From: Methanomicrobiales archaeon
GTDB lineage: Archaea > Halobacteriota > Methanomicrobia > Methanomicrobiales > JACTUA01
Assembly (NCBI GenBank): GCA_028678715.1
Contig: JAJRCY010000005.1
Location: 1-13,992, forward strand
DNA: 13,992 nucleotides
Reading direction: 5' to 3'
In this document: positions 5,969 through 12,378 of the stretch, piece after piece
Position numbering within the stretch: position 1 is the stretch's first letter
Layout of the letters: every line of letters starts with the position of its first letter
Position numbers and translations under genes: made by a program
Notes under the pieces: model-generated
The model's input: the letters and a program-made list of their open reading frames with translations, nothing else
What the model was told of the DNA's origin: nothing
The model's database searches: none

Positions 5969-6078
5969 AATGGTTCTCTCACCTTTGGGAAGGTACCATT
6001 ACTCCATTGGCACAGCCCGCACCCCGACCAATCCTCTTCTTTCCCGGATCCGGGGCACGTTCTGTTACCAATGGAATA
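5968..6078 (-). promoter_or_regulatory. Structured leader or operator region of the 122-residue gene
   Basis: Two nested complementarities on the minus strand. Near the gene, UAAUGGU (6001-5995) pairs with ACCAUUA (5974-5968) and ACCUU (5994-5990) with AAGGU (5985-5981) around the loop CCCA, leaving GAGAGA bulged. This hides most of the AAGGUGA ribosome site and pairs the A of the AUG. Further upstream, UAUUCCAUUGG (6078-6068) pairs with CCAAUGGAGUA (6010-6000), ACAG (6065-6062) with CUGU (6015-6012), CGUGCCCCG (6059-6051) with CGGGGUGCG (6026-6018), and GAUCC (6050-6046) with GGAUU (6034-6030), closing an 11-nt purine loop. Whether all of it is transcribed depends on the start site; the nearest TATA-like box would start RNA near 6070, inside the first arm. 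Confidence 0.5.
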
Positions 6079-6091
6079 TCTCGCAGCACCG

Positions 6092-6099
6092 TTTAAAAA
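6092..6099 (-). promoter_or_regulatory. TATA-like box / T-run upstream of the 122-residue gene
   Basis: The minus strand reads AATCTTTTTAAACGG. TTTTTAAA can act as a TATA box for the 122-residue gene (start site near 6070, a leader of about 100 nt). The T5 run may also end transcripts of the preceding HerA-like gene. Confidence 0.4.
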
Positions 6100-6117
6100 G
6101 ATTACGGGTCCGGGGCG

Positions 6118-6133
6118 AAAATTGCGGGCAATT
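6118..6133 (-). terminator. Short hairpin with T-run after the HerA-like ATPase gene
   Basis: The minus strand reads AATTG, CCCG, CAATT followed by TT, 5-bp arms with a 4-nt loop, about 40 nt after the ATPase stop. Together with T5 at 6099-6095 it may form a weak terminator. Confidence 0.35.
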
Positions 6134-6173
6134 CAGGCCTGTTCACAGCGAGCGGGCGCGGTCCACGCGCACC

Positions 6174-7817
6174 TCACTCCGCCCCTTCGCCCGTACTAGA
6201 GAACCCTCTCACCACGTCACCGGTCACTGCATCCAGGAACACGCTCCGCCTGGTTCCCCCGGAGGCAAAGACCACCTCCCAGAGCGGGTAGGTGAAGGGG
6301 GTGATCCCGGTCACCTCCGCGGTGGGCTCCACGGCCTTCAGGGCATTCCGGACCTGTTCCTGGGTGATGACCGTCTCCCGGATCCTTCCCCTCACCGGCC
6401 CCAGGGGGAGGGGCGGCACGGCCCGCAGTGCAGCAAGGCGGGGGAGGTGGACCCGCAGGAGGGGCACATAGACGATGGCACGGCCGGCCTTCCCCGCATC
6501 GGTGGCGGCTTTCCGCCCCTGCAGCTCCCGGAGGGCTTCCCGGACGGCCGTGAGGTCGCGCTGCAGGAGAGCTCCCAGCTCGGCGGCGGTGGCACCGTCA
6601 GAAGGCAGGGCCTGCACCAGCCGGATGGCGTCGGTGGAGAGGCCAATCACTTCCGAGAAACCGGGCCGCACCCGGAACCCCTTCCGAAGGTCCAGGAGGT
6701 GGGCGCCCACGCCCTCCAGCTGGAAGGTGAGGACCCGGGGCGCCCGCCGCAGGATCCCACCCAGATACCTTGCAGCGACAGTCAGCACCGGCCAGTGAAC
6801 GAGCGTGCAGGAGGCCATCCGCTCGTCGGTACGGCTGAGGAGCCCCGGGGCCTTCCGGAACTGGGAGGCCAGGATCAGGGCCCGGTCCTCGGTCACCGCG
6901 GGCGGGATCCCTCTCCGCTGCACCGCAGCGGGTGGAGTCCCGGTCCCCGGCACGGGGTGTCCGCGGGGTGTCCGCGGGGGTTCCTGTGCCGCAGCTGCCG
7001 CGGCCGGGGCGGCCGTCAGGACCGCCGCATCCCGGGGCTCGGGGCCATGGGGCTGGAGGGGCGGTGTCACCCCCTTGTGGACGGTCTCCCGGCGCCCGAA
7101 GCGCATCCGGGTCCGCTCCCGGAGGAAACGGCCCATCACAAAGAACTCCCCGGGCTCCAGGGAGGCCAGGCTCTCCACCTCCTCCCGGGAGGAGAAGAAG
7201 AGGTCCACGGCTTTTAAGTCGTTCTCGATGGAGAGCTTCCCCAGCATCTGGTTGTTGCACTGGGAGAGCACGTTCTTGTTGACGAGCGCCGGCCGCTGCG
7301 TGGCCACGAGGAGCCCCAGGCCGCGCTTGCGCCCCCGGCGGGAGATCTCCTCGATCTTCTTCAGGGAGTCCCTGGACTGGGGGATGAACTTGTCCGCCTC
7401 CTCCAGGATCAGCAGGTACGGGATCTTCAGCAGGGACTCGATCTCGTAGAGGGCTTCGGCAAGGAGGGTGACCTTCTCCCGCATCTCGGCCTCCGAGACA
7501 TCGAAGATCACCGGCGTGCCGTTCACGACTGCCCGGGTGAAGAACTCCCGCACGTCCAGCTTCTGGATGTCCTGGTCGCACCGGTCGTCTCTCCCCACCC
7601 ACTGGATGGGGTACCGGTCCTTGAGGGAGAAGTACTCCCCTTCGGTATCCACGATGCAGAATCCGATGCCGGCCGCGCAGAGCCGCTCGCAGAGCACCGC
7701 GATCGCCCAGCTCTTCCCGGCCCCGGACTGGGCGATCAAACAGGTCCTGCCTGTGACCAGCTCCTGGGCGTCGATCGCGACATCATGGCCGCCCGCGGAA
7801 CCGATGGCGAGCTGCAT
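6174..7817 (-). CDS. HerA/DUF87-type P-loop ATPase with variable C-terminal half
   Basis: A 547-residue cytosolic ATPase. Residues 1-245 form the P-loop domain: Walker A IAQSGAGKSW at 28-37, IVDTEGEY at 55-62 (typical HerA/DUF87 second strand), Walker B YLLILEEADKF at 134-144, and a sensor-like VATQRPALVNKNVLSQC at 171-187, then the SLEPGEFFVMG strand. Residues 250-310 are an Ala/Pro-rich linker (AAPAAAAAAQ). The rest, 310-547, is not recognised with certainty; residues near 425-455 (DGATAAELGALLQRDL and on) look like a winged helix, and the last 60 (TYPLWEVVFASGG, VFLDAVTGDVV) resemble a PepSY-like fold. HerA proteins translocate DNA or strip proteins with a nuclease partner; no nurA-like neighbour is seen, so this may be a stand-alone relative. 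TATA CCTTTATC centred 28 nt before the ATG suggests a leaderless mRNA separate from asnB. Confidence 0.85.
   Translation of the reverse strand: MQLAIGSAGGHDVAIDAQELVTGRTCLIAQSGAGKSWAIAVLCERLCAAGIGFCIVDTEGEYFSLKDRYPIQWVGRDDRCDQDIQKLDVREFFTRAVVNGTPVIFDVSEAEMREKVTLLAEALYEIESLLKIPYLLILEEADKFIPQSRDSLKKIEEISRRGRKRGLGLLVATQRPALVNKNVLSQCNNQMLGKLSIENDLKAVDLFFSSREEVESLASLEPGEFFVMGRFLRERTRMRFGRRETVHKGVTPPLQPHGPEPRDAAVLTAAPAAAAAAQEPPRTPRGHPVPGTGTPPAAVQRRGIPPAVTEDRALILASQFRKAPGLLSRTDERMASCTLVHWPVLTVAARYLGGILRRAPRVLTFQLEGVGAHLLDLRKGFRVRPGFSEVIGLSTDAIRLVQALPSDGATAAELGALLQRDLTAVREALRELQGRKAATDAGKAGRAIVYVPLLRVHLPRLAALRAVPPLPLGPVRGRIRETVITQEQVRNALKAVEPTAEVTGITPFTYPLWEVVFASGGTRRSVFLDAVTGDVVRGFSSTGEGAE
6956..6977. 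repeat. Tandem 11-bp duplication in the ATPase linker
   Basis: GGTGTCCGCGG occurs twice in a row inside the low-complexity Pro/Ala linker of the HerA-like ATPase. The unit is not a multiple of three, yet both sides of the linker read well in one frame, so it is not a fresh frame-breaking insertion. Confidence 0.6.
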
Positions 7818-7841
7818 GAAGCTAAGAGAGGGGCACTATCA

Positions 7842-7849
7842 GATAAAGG
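7842..7849 (-). promoter_or_regulatory. Probable TATA box for the HerA-like ATPase gene
   Basis: The minus strand reads ACCTTTATCTGATAG. The box is centred about 28 nt before the ATG at 7817, and no Shine-Dalgarno precedes that ATG, as expected for a leaderless transcript. The box matches the one before asnB. Confidence 0.6.
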
Positions 7850-7885
7850 TGCATCCCGGATCGGGCGGATGATGGGAGGGATGTG

Positions 7886-7901
7886 CCGTGAAAAAACACG
7901 G
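7886..7901 (-). terminator. Hairpin with T6 loop downstream of asnB
   Basis: The minus strand reads CCGTG, TTTTTT, CACGG: 5-bp arms around a T6 loop, 72 nt after the asparagine synthetase stop. The U-run could end the asnB transcript before the separate promoter of the ATPase gene. Confidence 0.4.
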
Positions 7902-7972
7902 GATCTGCGGTGTGGGATGAGGATAGCCCCCACTGACTTACCGGATGCCTCAGACACAGGTGGCCGGAAATA

Positions 7973-9811
7973 TCAGAGAGGAGCGGTAGCATCCTGCCGA
8001 TCGAACATCGCCCTGAGCCAGAGCTCGGTGCAGGCGATCCGCCAGAATTCCTGCGAGTAGGGGGCCCTGCCTTCCAGGTACCTGCGGTACTCTGCTCTCA
8101 CGGCCTCCGCGTCCCAGTAGGGCCGGGACGAGAAGGACGCCGACGAGAATATCTCCAGGACCCGCGGTGCCAGCGCCTCCTTCATCCAGACTTCCTCGGG
8201 GGTGACAAAGCCCATCTTGTCCATCCGGCACCGGATCTCGTCCGGGACGATCCCCCGGATCGCCTCCCTGAGGATCCTTTTCGTGACCCCGCCCTGGATC
8301 CGCCGGTGCAGGGGCTGTGCGGCCAGGAACCCGGCCACCTGGTGGTCCAGGTACGGGACCCGGGACTCGATGGAGAATGCCATGGCGTTGCGATCCTCCC
8401 AGTGGAGGAGGGCGGGGAGGTTGGTGGAGAAGATCTCCCGGTACAGGACCTGGGGGAGGGAACCCCGGTACCGGAGGATCTCTTCCGGAGTCCCCAGGAT
8501 CAACGACCTCCGGCGCCGCCGCACCAGGAGCTGGGCAATGCCGTCCCGTACAAAGCCGCGGTGGTACCGCAGGATCCCGGCCGCTTCAAGGAGCGCGGCG
8601 AGGAGGTGCCCGGCAGCGAGGAGCCCCCTTACGTGGCTCCACTGGTACCCGATATAGCCGGCCAGCTGCTCGTCGGCACCCTGCCCGTCCAGCACCACCT
8701 TCACCTGCCGGGCGGCGAGCCGCATCACGCAGTACTGGGCATAGATGGAGAGGGAGGCAAAGGGCTCGTCCTGCACCTCCAGGAGCCGGGGGAGGTCCTG
8801 CCAGAAACCCTCCGGGTCCGGCACAACCCGGTGGGCGTCCACACCGGTCCGGGCCGCCACCAGGTCCACATAGGCGGACTCATCGAAGCGACGGTCGGCA
8901 AACCCGGCAGAGAAGGTCTTCTGCCGCTCCCCCACCGATGCCGGGTGCTCCTCCCGGACCAGGCCGTTGATGAGCACCGTGAGGGTGGAGGAGTCGATCC
9001 CGCCCGACAGGCAGGTGCCCAGCGGCACATCGCTGCGCAGGTGGATCCGGACCGCGCCGCGGAGCACCTCCAGGAACTCCCGGGCTGCCACCCGGTCCTC
9101 ATCCCTGCCACCCCCATTCCTCTCCTCCCTGATGGCGAGATCCCAGTACCGGACCGGTCCCTCCATCCCCCCCTTCTTCACCACCAGGTAGTGGGCCGGG
9201 GGGATCTGGAGGATGCCGTCCACCATGGTCCTCTCCGAGTGGTCCGAAACGCCCCAGGCAAGGAAGGTGAGGAGCGTGCGGTCATCAGGGCGCTGGCCCA
9301 CGCCGGGATGTGCCCGCAGGGCCTTGATCTCGGAGGCAAAGAGAAAGGAGCCGCCAGGGAGGGCGTAATAGAACGGCTTGATACCGAACCGGTCCCGGGC
9401 GCAGAAGAGCTGTTCAGCGCGGGAATCACAGAGGGCAAAGGCCCACATGCCCCGGAGCCGGGAGAGGCAGCCGGCCCCCCACTCCCGGTACGCATGCAGG
9501 ATCACCTCGGTGTCGCTGGCGGTCCGGAACCGGTGGCCCAGGCGCGTGAGTTCCTCCCGGAGTTCCAGATAGTTGTAGATCTCGCCGTTGTAGACGATCC
9601 GGAGGGTGCCATCGTCGGTGGCCATGGGTTGCGCCGCAGCCTCCGAGAGATCAATGATCGCGAGCCTCCGGTGGGCGAGCCCGAGGGGACCCTTGACGTG
9701 GAACCCCTCGCCGTCCGGTCCCCGGTGCCGGATCCGGGCTGCCATGGCCCGGAGCAGCGCCGTATCCGCTTCACTGCCGTCGAGCACCAGCTGGCCTGCG
9801 ATCCCGCACAT
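7973..9811 (-). CDS. asnB: Asparagine synthetase, glutamine-hydrolysing (class II)
   Basis: A 612-residue cytosolic enzyme that converts aspartate, glutamine and ATP to asparagine, glutamate, AMP and pyrophosphate. The N-terminal glutaminase domain (1-210) begins MCGIAG with nucleophile Cys2 and shows RHRGPDGEG at 28-36, AHRRLAIIDL at 46-55, VYNGEIYNY at 73-81 and the ASDTEVIL strand near 98-105. The synthetase domain (240-612) has the ATP-pyrophosphatase loop LSGGIDSST at 268-276, a VLDGQGADEQLAGY block, and SIESRVPYLDH. The length matches the family. ATG 9811 is fixed by Cys2; the frame remains open 59 codons further but that part is low-complexity. CCTTTATC lies about 30 nt before the ATG, so a leaderless mRNA is likely. 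Some members of this family amidate sugars or peptides, yet no sugar-polymer or peptide genes are near, so the housekeeping role is preferred. Confidence 0.92.
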   Translation of the reverse strand: MCGIAGQLVLDGSEADTALLRAMAARIRHRGPDGEGFHVKGPLGLAHRRLAIIDLSEAAAQPMATDDGTLRIVYNGEIYNYLELREELTRLGHRFRTASDTEVILHAYREWGAGCLSRLRGMWAFALCDSRAEQLFCARDRFGIKPFYYALPGGSFLFASEIKALRAHPGVGQRPDDRTLLTFLAWGVSDHSERTMVDGILQIPPAHYLVVKKGGMEGPVRYWDLAIREERNGGGRDEDRVAAREFLEVLRGAVRIHLRSDVPLGTCLSGGIDSSTLTVLINGLVREEHPASVGERQKTFSAGFADRRFDESAYVDLVAARTGVDAHRVVPDPEGFWQDLPRLLEVQDEPFASLSIYAQYCVMRLAARQVKVVLDGQGADEQLAGYIGYQWSHVRGLLAAGHLLAALLEAAGILRYHRGFVRDGIAQLLVRRRRRSLILGTPEEILRYRGSLPQVLYREIFSTNLPALLHWEDRNAMAFSIESRVPYLDHQVAGFLAAQPLHRRIQGGVTKRILREAIRGIVPDEIRCRMDKMGFVTPEEVWMKEALAPRVLEIFSSASFSSRPYWDAEAVRAEYRRYLEGRAPYSQEFWRIACTELWLRAMFDRQDATAPL

Positions 9812-9836
9812 CGGTACTGAGGTGCACGCCAATGGT

Positions 9837-9844
9837 GATAAAGG
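9837..9844 (-). promoter_or_regulatory. Probable TATA box for asnB
   Basis: The minus strand reads CGCCTTTATCACC, with the box about 30 nt before the ATG at 9811 and no ribosome site in between. It is nearly identical to the box of the HerA-like ATPase gene. Confidence 0.6.
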
Positions 9845-9930
9845 CGGGTGAAAAGGAGGGAGACTGACCCGATCGCGAATCCTGCCACAGCCCAAGGCCC
9901 GGATGAACAGGGATGTGCCACCGCGTTCCC

Positions 9931-9949
9931 GCCCGGGTCCTCCCCGGGC
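9931..9949. repeat. Perfect GC hairpin in the asnB/ATPase intergenic region
   Basis: GCCCGGG and CCCGGGC, 7-bp arms around TCCTC. It lies in the 302-nt divergent gap 9812-10113, which holds no gene that I can support. Confidence 0.5.
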
Positions 9950-9986
9950 CAGAGAAGAAAGATCAGGGAGGAACCCTCCTGGGGCC

Positions 9987-10008
9987 ATATCCTCGCGGGG
10001 GGTGGCGG
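9987..10008 (+). repeat. Partial copy of the palindromic repeat family (copy C)
   Basis: ATATCCTCGCGGGGGGTGGCGG matches the core ATCCTC-n-CGGGGGGTGG of copies A2 and B2. The G-run hairpin normally found next is absent; a different hairpin follows at 10013-10045. Confidence 0.45.
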
Positions 10009-10012
10009 ACTA

Positions 10013-10045
10013 CCTGCATCTCGCATCCGAGATCCCGCGTGCAGG
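10013..10045 (+). repeat. Interrupted hairpin upstream of COG3044 ATPase gene
   Basis: CCTGC pairs with GCAGG and, inside it, ATCTCG with CGAGAT around the loop CATC, leaving CCCGCGT bulged on one side. It ends 68 nt before the ATPase start. It could be a leader element or an operator if the promoter is further upstream; no clear TATA box was found. Confidence 0.4.
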
Positions 10046-10113
10046 ACCCCCCGGCTCCCACCGTACCCTTTTTGCTCCGGCGCCTTGAGAGAGAATGTGG
10101 GACAGCCCGGTGG

Positions 10114-11622
10114 ATGATTCCCATGCATCCTTCCTCGTGGCCGGATGCCCTGCCCGGCATCCTTGACCGCATCTCGGCCGAAGGCGCAGCTGTCGATCGC
10201 CCTCGCGTCCGCACCCCGGTCACCGCGTATCTCGTCCCGGCTGACGATCGCTCCGCAATCCAGTTCAGCGTGCCGGTGGTGGTGGGGCGGAGGATCCTGG
10301 AGGAGTTCCCCCTCGATCCGGCGGGTGCGGACGGGGCGGTGGCTGCCCTCATCGAGCACCTGAAGCAGCGCGTGCCGCAGGTCCCTGACATGGGCCCGCT
10401 GGCCGGGGCAGGCACCCGGTTCCCCGGGCGGTACAGGGACGGCGTGGAGCCGTATACCGTGATCCGGTCCCCTTCCGCGATGGCCGAACCGCTCTGGAAG
10501 GCGGATCACCGGAACTTTGCCGGCCCGGAAGGGCTTTACCTGACGCTCCGGGGTGCCCTCCCGTACCCCAGTCCCCCCCACCAGGAGGGGATCCGGCAGG
10601 TGACAGAATGGCTGGAAGCGCTCCTTGCTGCCACAGCCCGGGAGGTGTTCCACGCGTCCCCTGCTCCGCTGGAGGAGGAGTGGCGGAACTCGCTGGACCA
10701 GAAGGTGCTCCGGGACGCCCTCCCCGGCCTCGGTCTGGTCTCCTTCCTCGGGGACGGGGCCCTGCCTGCACGGGGATTCACCCACTACCGGTGCTTTCCC
10801 CGCGTGGCAGGGCCAAAGGAAGGGGTATCGGTACCCTTCCGGTGTCCCCCGGAGCTCGGGCCGGTGGAGGTGGAGCTGTCGGCCTCCGGTGGCACCATCA
10901 CCGGCCTCGGGATCCGCCGGAGGGAGGTGATGGCCATCACCGGCTCGAATGCGGAGGGGAAGAGCACGCTTCTCTCGGCGGTGTGGTGCGGGCAGGACGA
11001 TCACCTGCGCGGCGACGGGCGCGAGCACATCGTGACAGTACCGAACGTCGCGACGGTCGAGGCAGGGTGCCAGGGACTCTTCCTTGCGGACGTGAGCCTC
11101 TTCTTCCGCCGCCTCCCCCCCGGTCTCTCGGGCACGCCAACCGCAGTCAGCGGGCAGGGGAGTGCCTCTCTCGTCATGGCCCAGCAGCTTCAGCGTGCCG
11201 TCCGGGTGGGGGCGCCCCTCTGCCTCTTTGACGAGGACCGGTCGGCCCCCAACCTGCTGGTGCCCAGCTGCGTGCAGGGGGACGAGGTGATGGTGCTCTC
11301 CCGGATCCTTGCCTCGCAGCGGGACGCCATGGGAGACACCGCCCTCCTCTTTGCGGCCGGTGCCCTCGACATCCTGGTGGCCCGGGCGGACCGGATCCTG
11401 CTCCTGGAGGGGCATGCCGCACACGCGATGAACCCGTCTGAATTCCGCAGGCGCCTCAGGGGGCACCTGGCTGACGTGATGGAGTCGCTGCGCGCGGATG
11501 CGGTCGAGGAACAGGATGCCGTGGATCTGAAATCAGGAGTTACCACCTGTCGTCTATCCTCATGGGGGGAGGGGCCGGGTGGGGGGTCTCCCCCCTCCCG
11601 CTCCCATCCCGACGAAGGTTGA
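10114..11622 (+). CDS. Predicted ATPase of the ABC class (COG3044 / PF09818 type)
   Basis: A 502-residue cytosolic protein. The N-terminal part (1-250) has the family's phrases RDGVEPYTVIRSPSAMAEPLWKAD-like region near 108-131 and LTLRGALPYPS at 143-153. The ATPase core shows Walker A ITGSNAEGKST at 275-285, GDGREHIVTVP at 300-310, a signature-like VSGQGSAS at 345-352 and Walker B LCLFDEDRSAPNLL at 369-382. The family is found in bacteria and archaea; its function is unknown. The core is close to the family pattern, but the N-terminal region is divergent. Start: ATG 10114 is the first in a run; ATG 10123 (MHPSSW) has GGTGG about 9 nt before it and may be the true start. Residues 481-502 are encoded by palindromic repeat B1, so the natural C-terminus was probably shorter. 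It diverges from asnB and converges on cbiE. Confidence 0.85.
   Translation: MIPMHPSSWPDALPGILDRISAEGAAVDRPRVRTPVTAYLVPADDRSAIQFSVPVVVGRRILEEFPLDPAGADGAVAALIEHLKQRVPQVPDMGPLAGAGTRFPGRYRDGVEPYTVIRSPSAMAEPLWKADHRNFAGPEGLYLTLRGALPYPSPPHQEGIRQVTEWLEALLAATAREVFHASPAPLEEEWRNSLDQKVLRDALPGLGLVSFLGDGALPARGFTHYRCFPRVAGPKEGVSVPFRCPPELGPVEVELSASGGTITGLGIRRREVMAITGSNAEGKSTLLSAVWCGQDDHLRGDGREHIVTVPNVATVEAGCQGLFLADVSLFFRRLPPGLSGTPTAVSGQGSASLVMAQQLQRAVRVGAPLCLFDEDRSAPNLLVPSCVQGDEVMVLSRILASQRDAMGDTALLFAAGALDILVARADRILLLEGHAAHAMNPSEFRRRLRGHLADVMESLRADAVEEQDAVDLKSGVTTCRLSSWGEGPGGGSPPSRSHPDEG
11554..11605 (+). repeat. GC-rich palindromic repeat, copy B1
   Basis: Reads CTATCCTCATGGGGGGAGGG, then CCGGG, then a hairpin with arms GGGTGGGGGG and CCCCCCTCCC (one T-T mismatch) around TCT at 11577-11599. 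It matches copy A2 in order and sequence of blocks, and forms the 3' end of the COG3044 ATPase reading frame. Confidence 0.7.
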
Positions 11623-11651
11623 GATGGGGTGAATTCCCACTCTTATCTCAA
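11619..11651. repeat. Inverted repeat between ATPase and cbiE
   Basis: TTGAGAT and ATCTCAA, 7-bp arms around a 19-nt centre that can add GGG/CCC pairs. It begins on the ATPase stop codon and lies between repeats B1 and B2. It may serve as a two-way terminator between convergent genes, but has no good T-run. Confidence 0.35.
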
Positions 11652-11684
11652 TAGGCTCGGTATCCAGAATTGAGTTCTACTGTT

Positions 11685-11757
11685 CGGGAGGGGGAGACCC
11701 CCTTCCCGCGCCCACCCCCCGGGAGGATGGTTGGGTCATTCGGTTTCTGGGAATCTC
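11685..11757 (-). repeat. GC-rich palindromic repeat, copy B2
   Basis: On the minus strand: GGAGATTCCC, AGAAACCGAATG, ATCCTCCCGGGGGGTGGG, then a hairpin with G5/C5 plus flanking pairs around a 3-nt loop (11685-11708). The first two blocks match A2, the third A2, B1 and C. It is the inverted partner of B1, hairpin to hairpin. The 172-nt gap 11623-11794 holds only such repeats. Confidence 0.7.
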
Positions 11758-11794
11758 CGGATGTACCGGCACAAGGTTACTGGAGGGCCGGGAT

Positions 11795-12378
11795 TCAGTC
11801 AAACTCCCCTGCCACAATGCAGGAGAGGGAACTCCCCGGGGGTGGGGGATGGTCGGGGGAACCGGTGGTGATGCGCTCCTCCCCGTACCCAGCCGGTCGC
11901 AGACCGCGATACGGATCCTGCCCGGGAGATCCCGGAGCGCCCCGGCCAGGGTGGCCGGGTCAAACCCCGGGTCGGTGAGGAGGAAGACCACACGGCCCCT
12001 TCGGATCTCCCCTGCCGCCCGGTCCACCGCCTCCGCATGGTCCTTCGCGTGGGCGTCCACCACTGCCATGCGGGTGAGGGGGATGCCCAGGCGGGCGGCC
12101 GCCACCTGCAGGGAGGAGATCCCCGGGATCACCTCGCCGCCCCGCCGGCCCAGGCCGGCCAGCATCGGGTCGCCGGTGGAGAGAATGACGGCCTGCGGGG
12201 GGAGATCCTCGAGAGCGCCGTAGTCCCGGATCTCCACCACCCGGCACCCTTCCGGGATGTGGGTGCGTGCGAGAGTAATCGCCCTCCGGGACCCGTGGAT
12301 CTCGGTGGCCGCCCGGATGGCCCGGATCGCCTCTTCGGTGAGCATCCCCGGCCCGCAGCCCACGCCCACCACCTTCAT
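11795..12378 (-). CDS. cbiE: Cobalt-precorrin-7 (C5)-methyltransferase, with one-base frameshift as assembled
   Basis: CbiE methylates C5 of the corrin ring (with decarboxylation in its CbiT partner) using S-adenosylmethionine in oxygen-independent cobalamin synthesis. Residues 1-164 read well: VGVGCGPGMLTEEA at 4-17, the SAM-binding loop LSTGDPMLAGLG at 66-77, and VIPGISSLQVAAARLG at 83-98, ending IAVCDRLG. After codon 164 (near 11889) the assembled frame turns into a Pro/Ser-rich tail that runs through repeat B2 to 11677. Shifting by one base at the GGG of 11890-11888 instead gives CDRLG, then YGEERITTGSPD and SSLSCIVAGEFD with a TGA at 11795-11797, a 194-residue protein of normal family length. 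The expected family phrase is CERLGYxxERI. The gene starts by ATGA overlap with cbiD. The fused methyltransferase CbiT is not present. Confidence 0.85.

Noticed and set aside
6956..6977. Tandem 11-bp unit as a CRISPR or regulatory repeat
   Set aside because: Only two abutting copies inside a coding linker, with no spacers.
5970..7217. 415-codon plus-strand frame opposite the HerA-like ATPase
   Set aside because: Gly/Pro/His-rich shadow with no motif; the minus strand carries intact Walker motifs.
8306..9820. 504-codon plus-strand open frame opposite asnB
   Set aside because: It is a low-complexity Gly/Pro/Arg-rich antisense reading of a clear asparagine synthetase gene; high GC makes such frames long.
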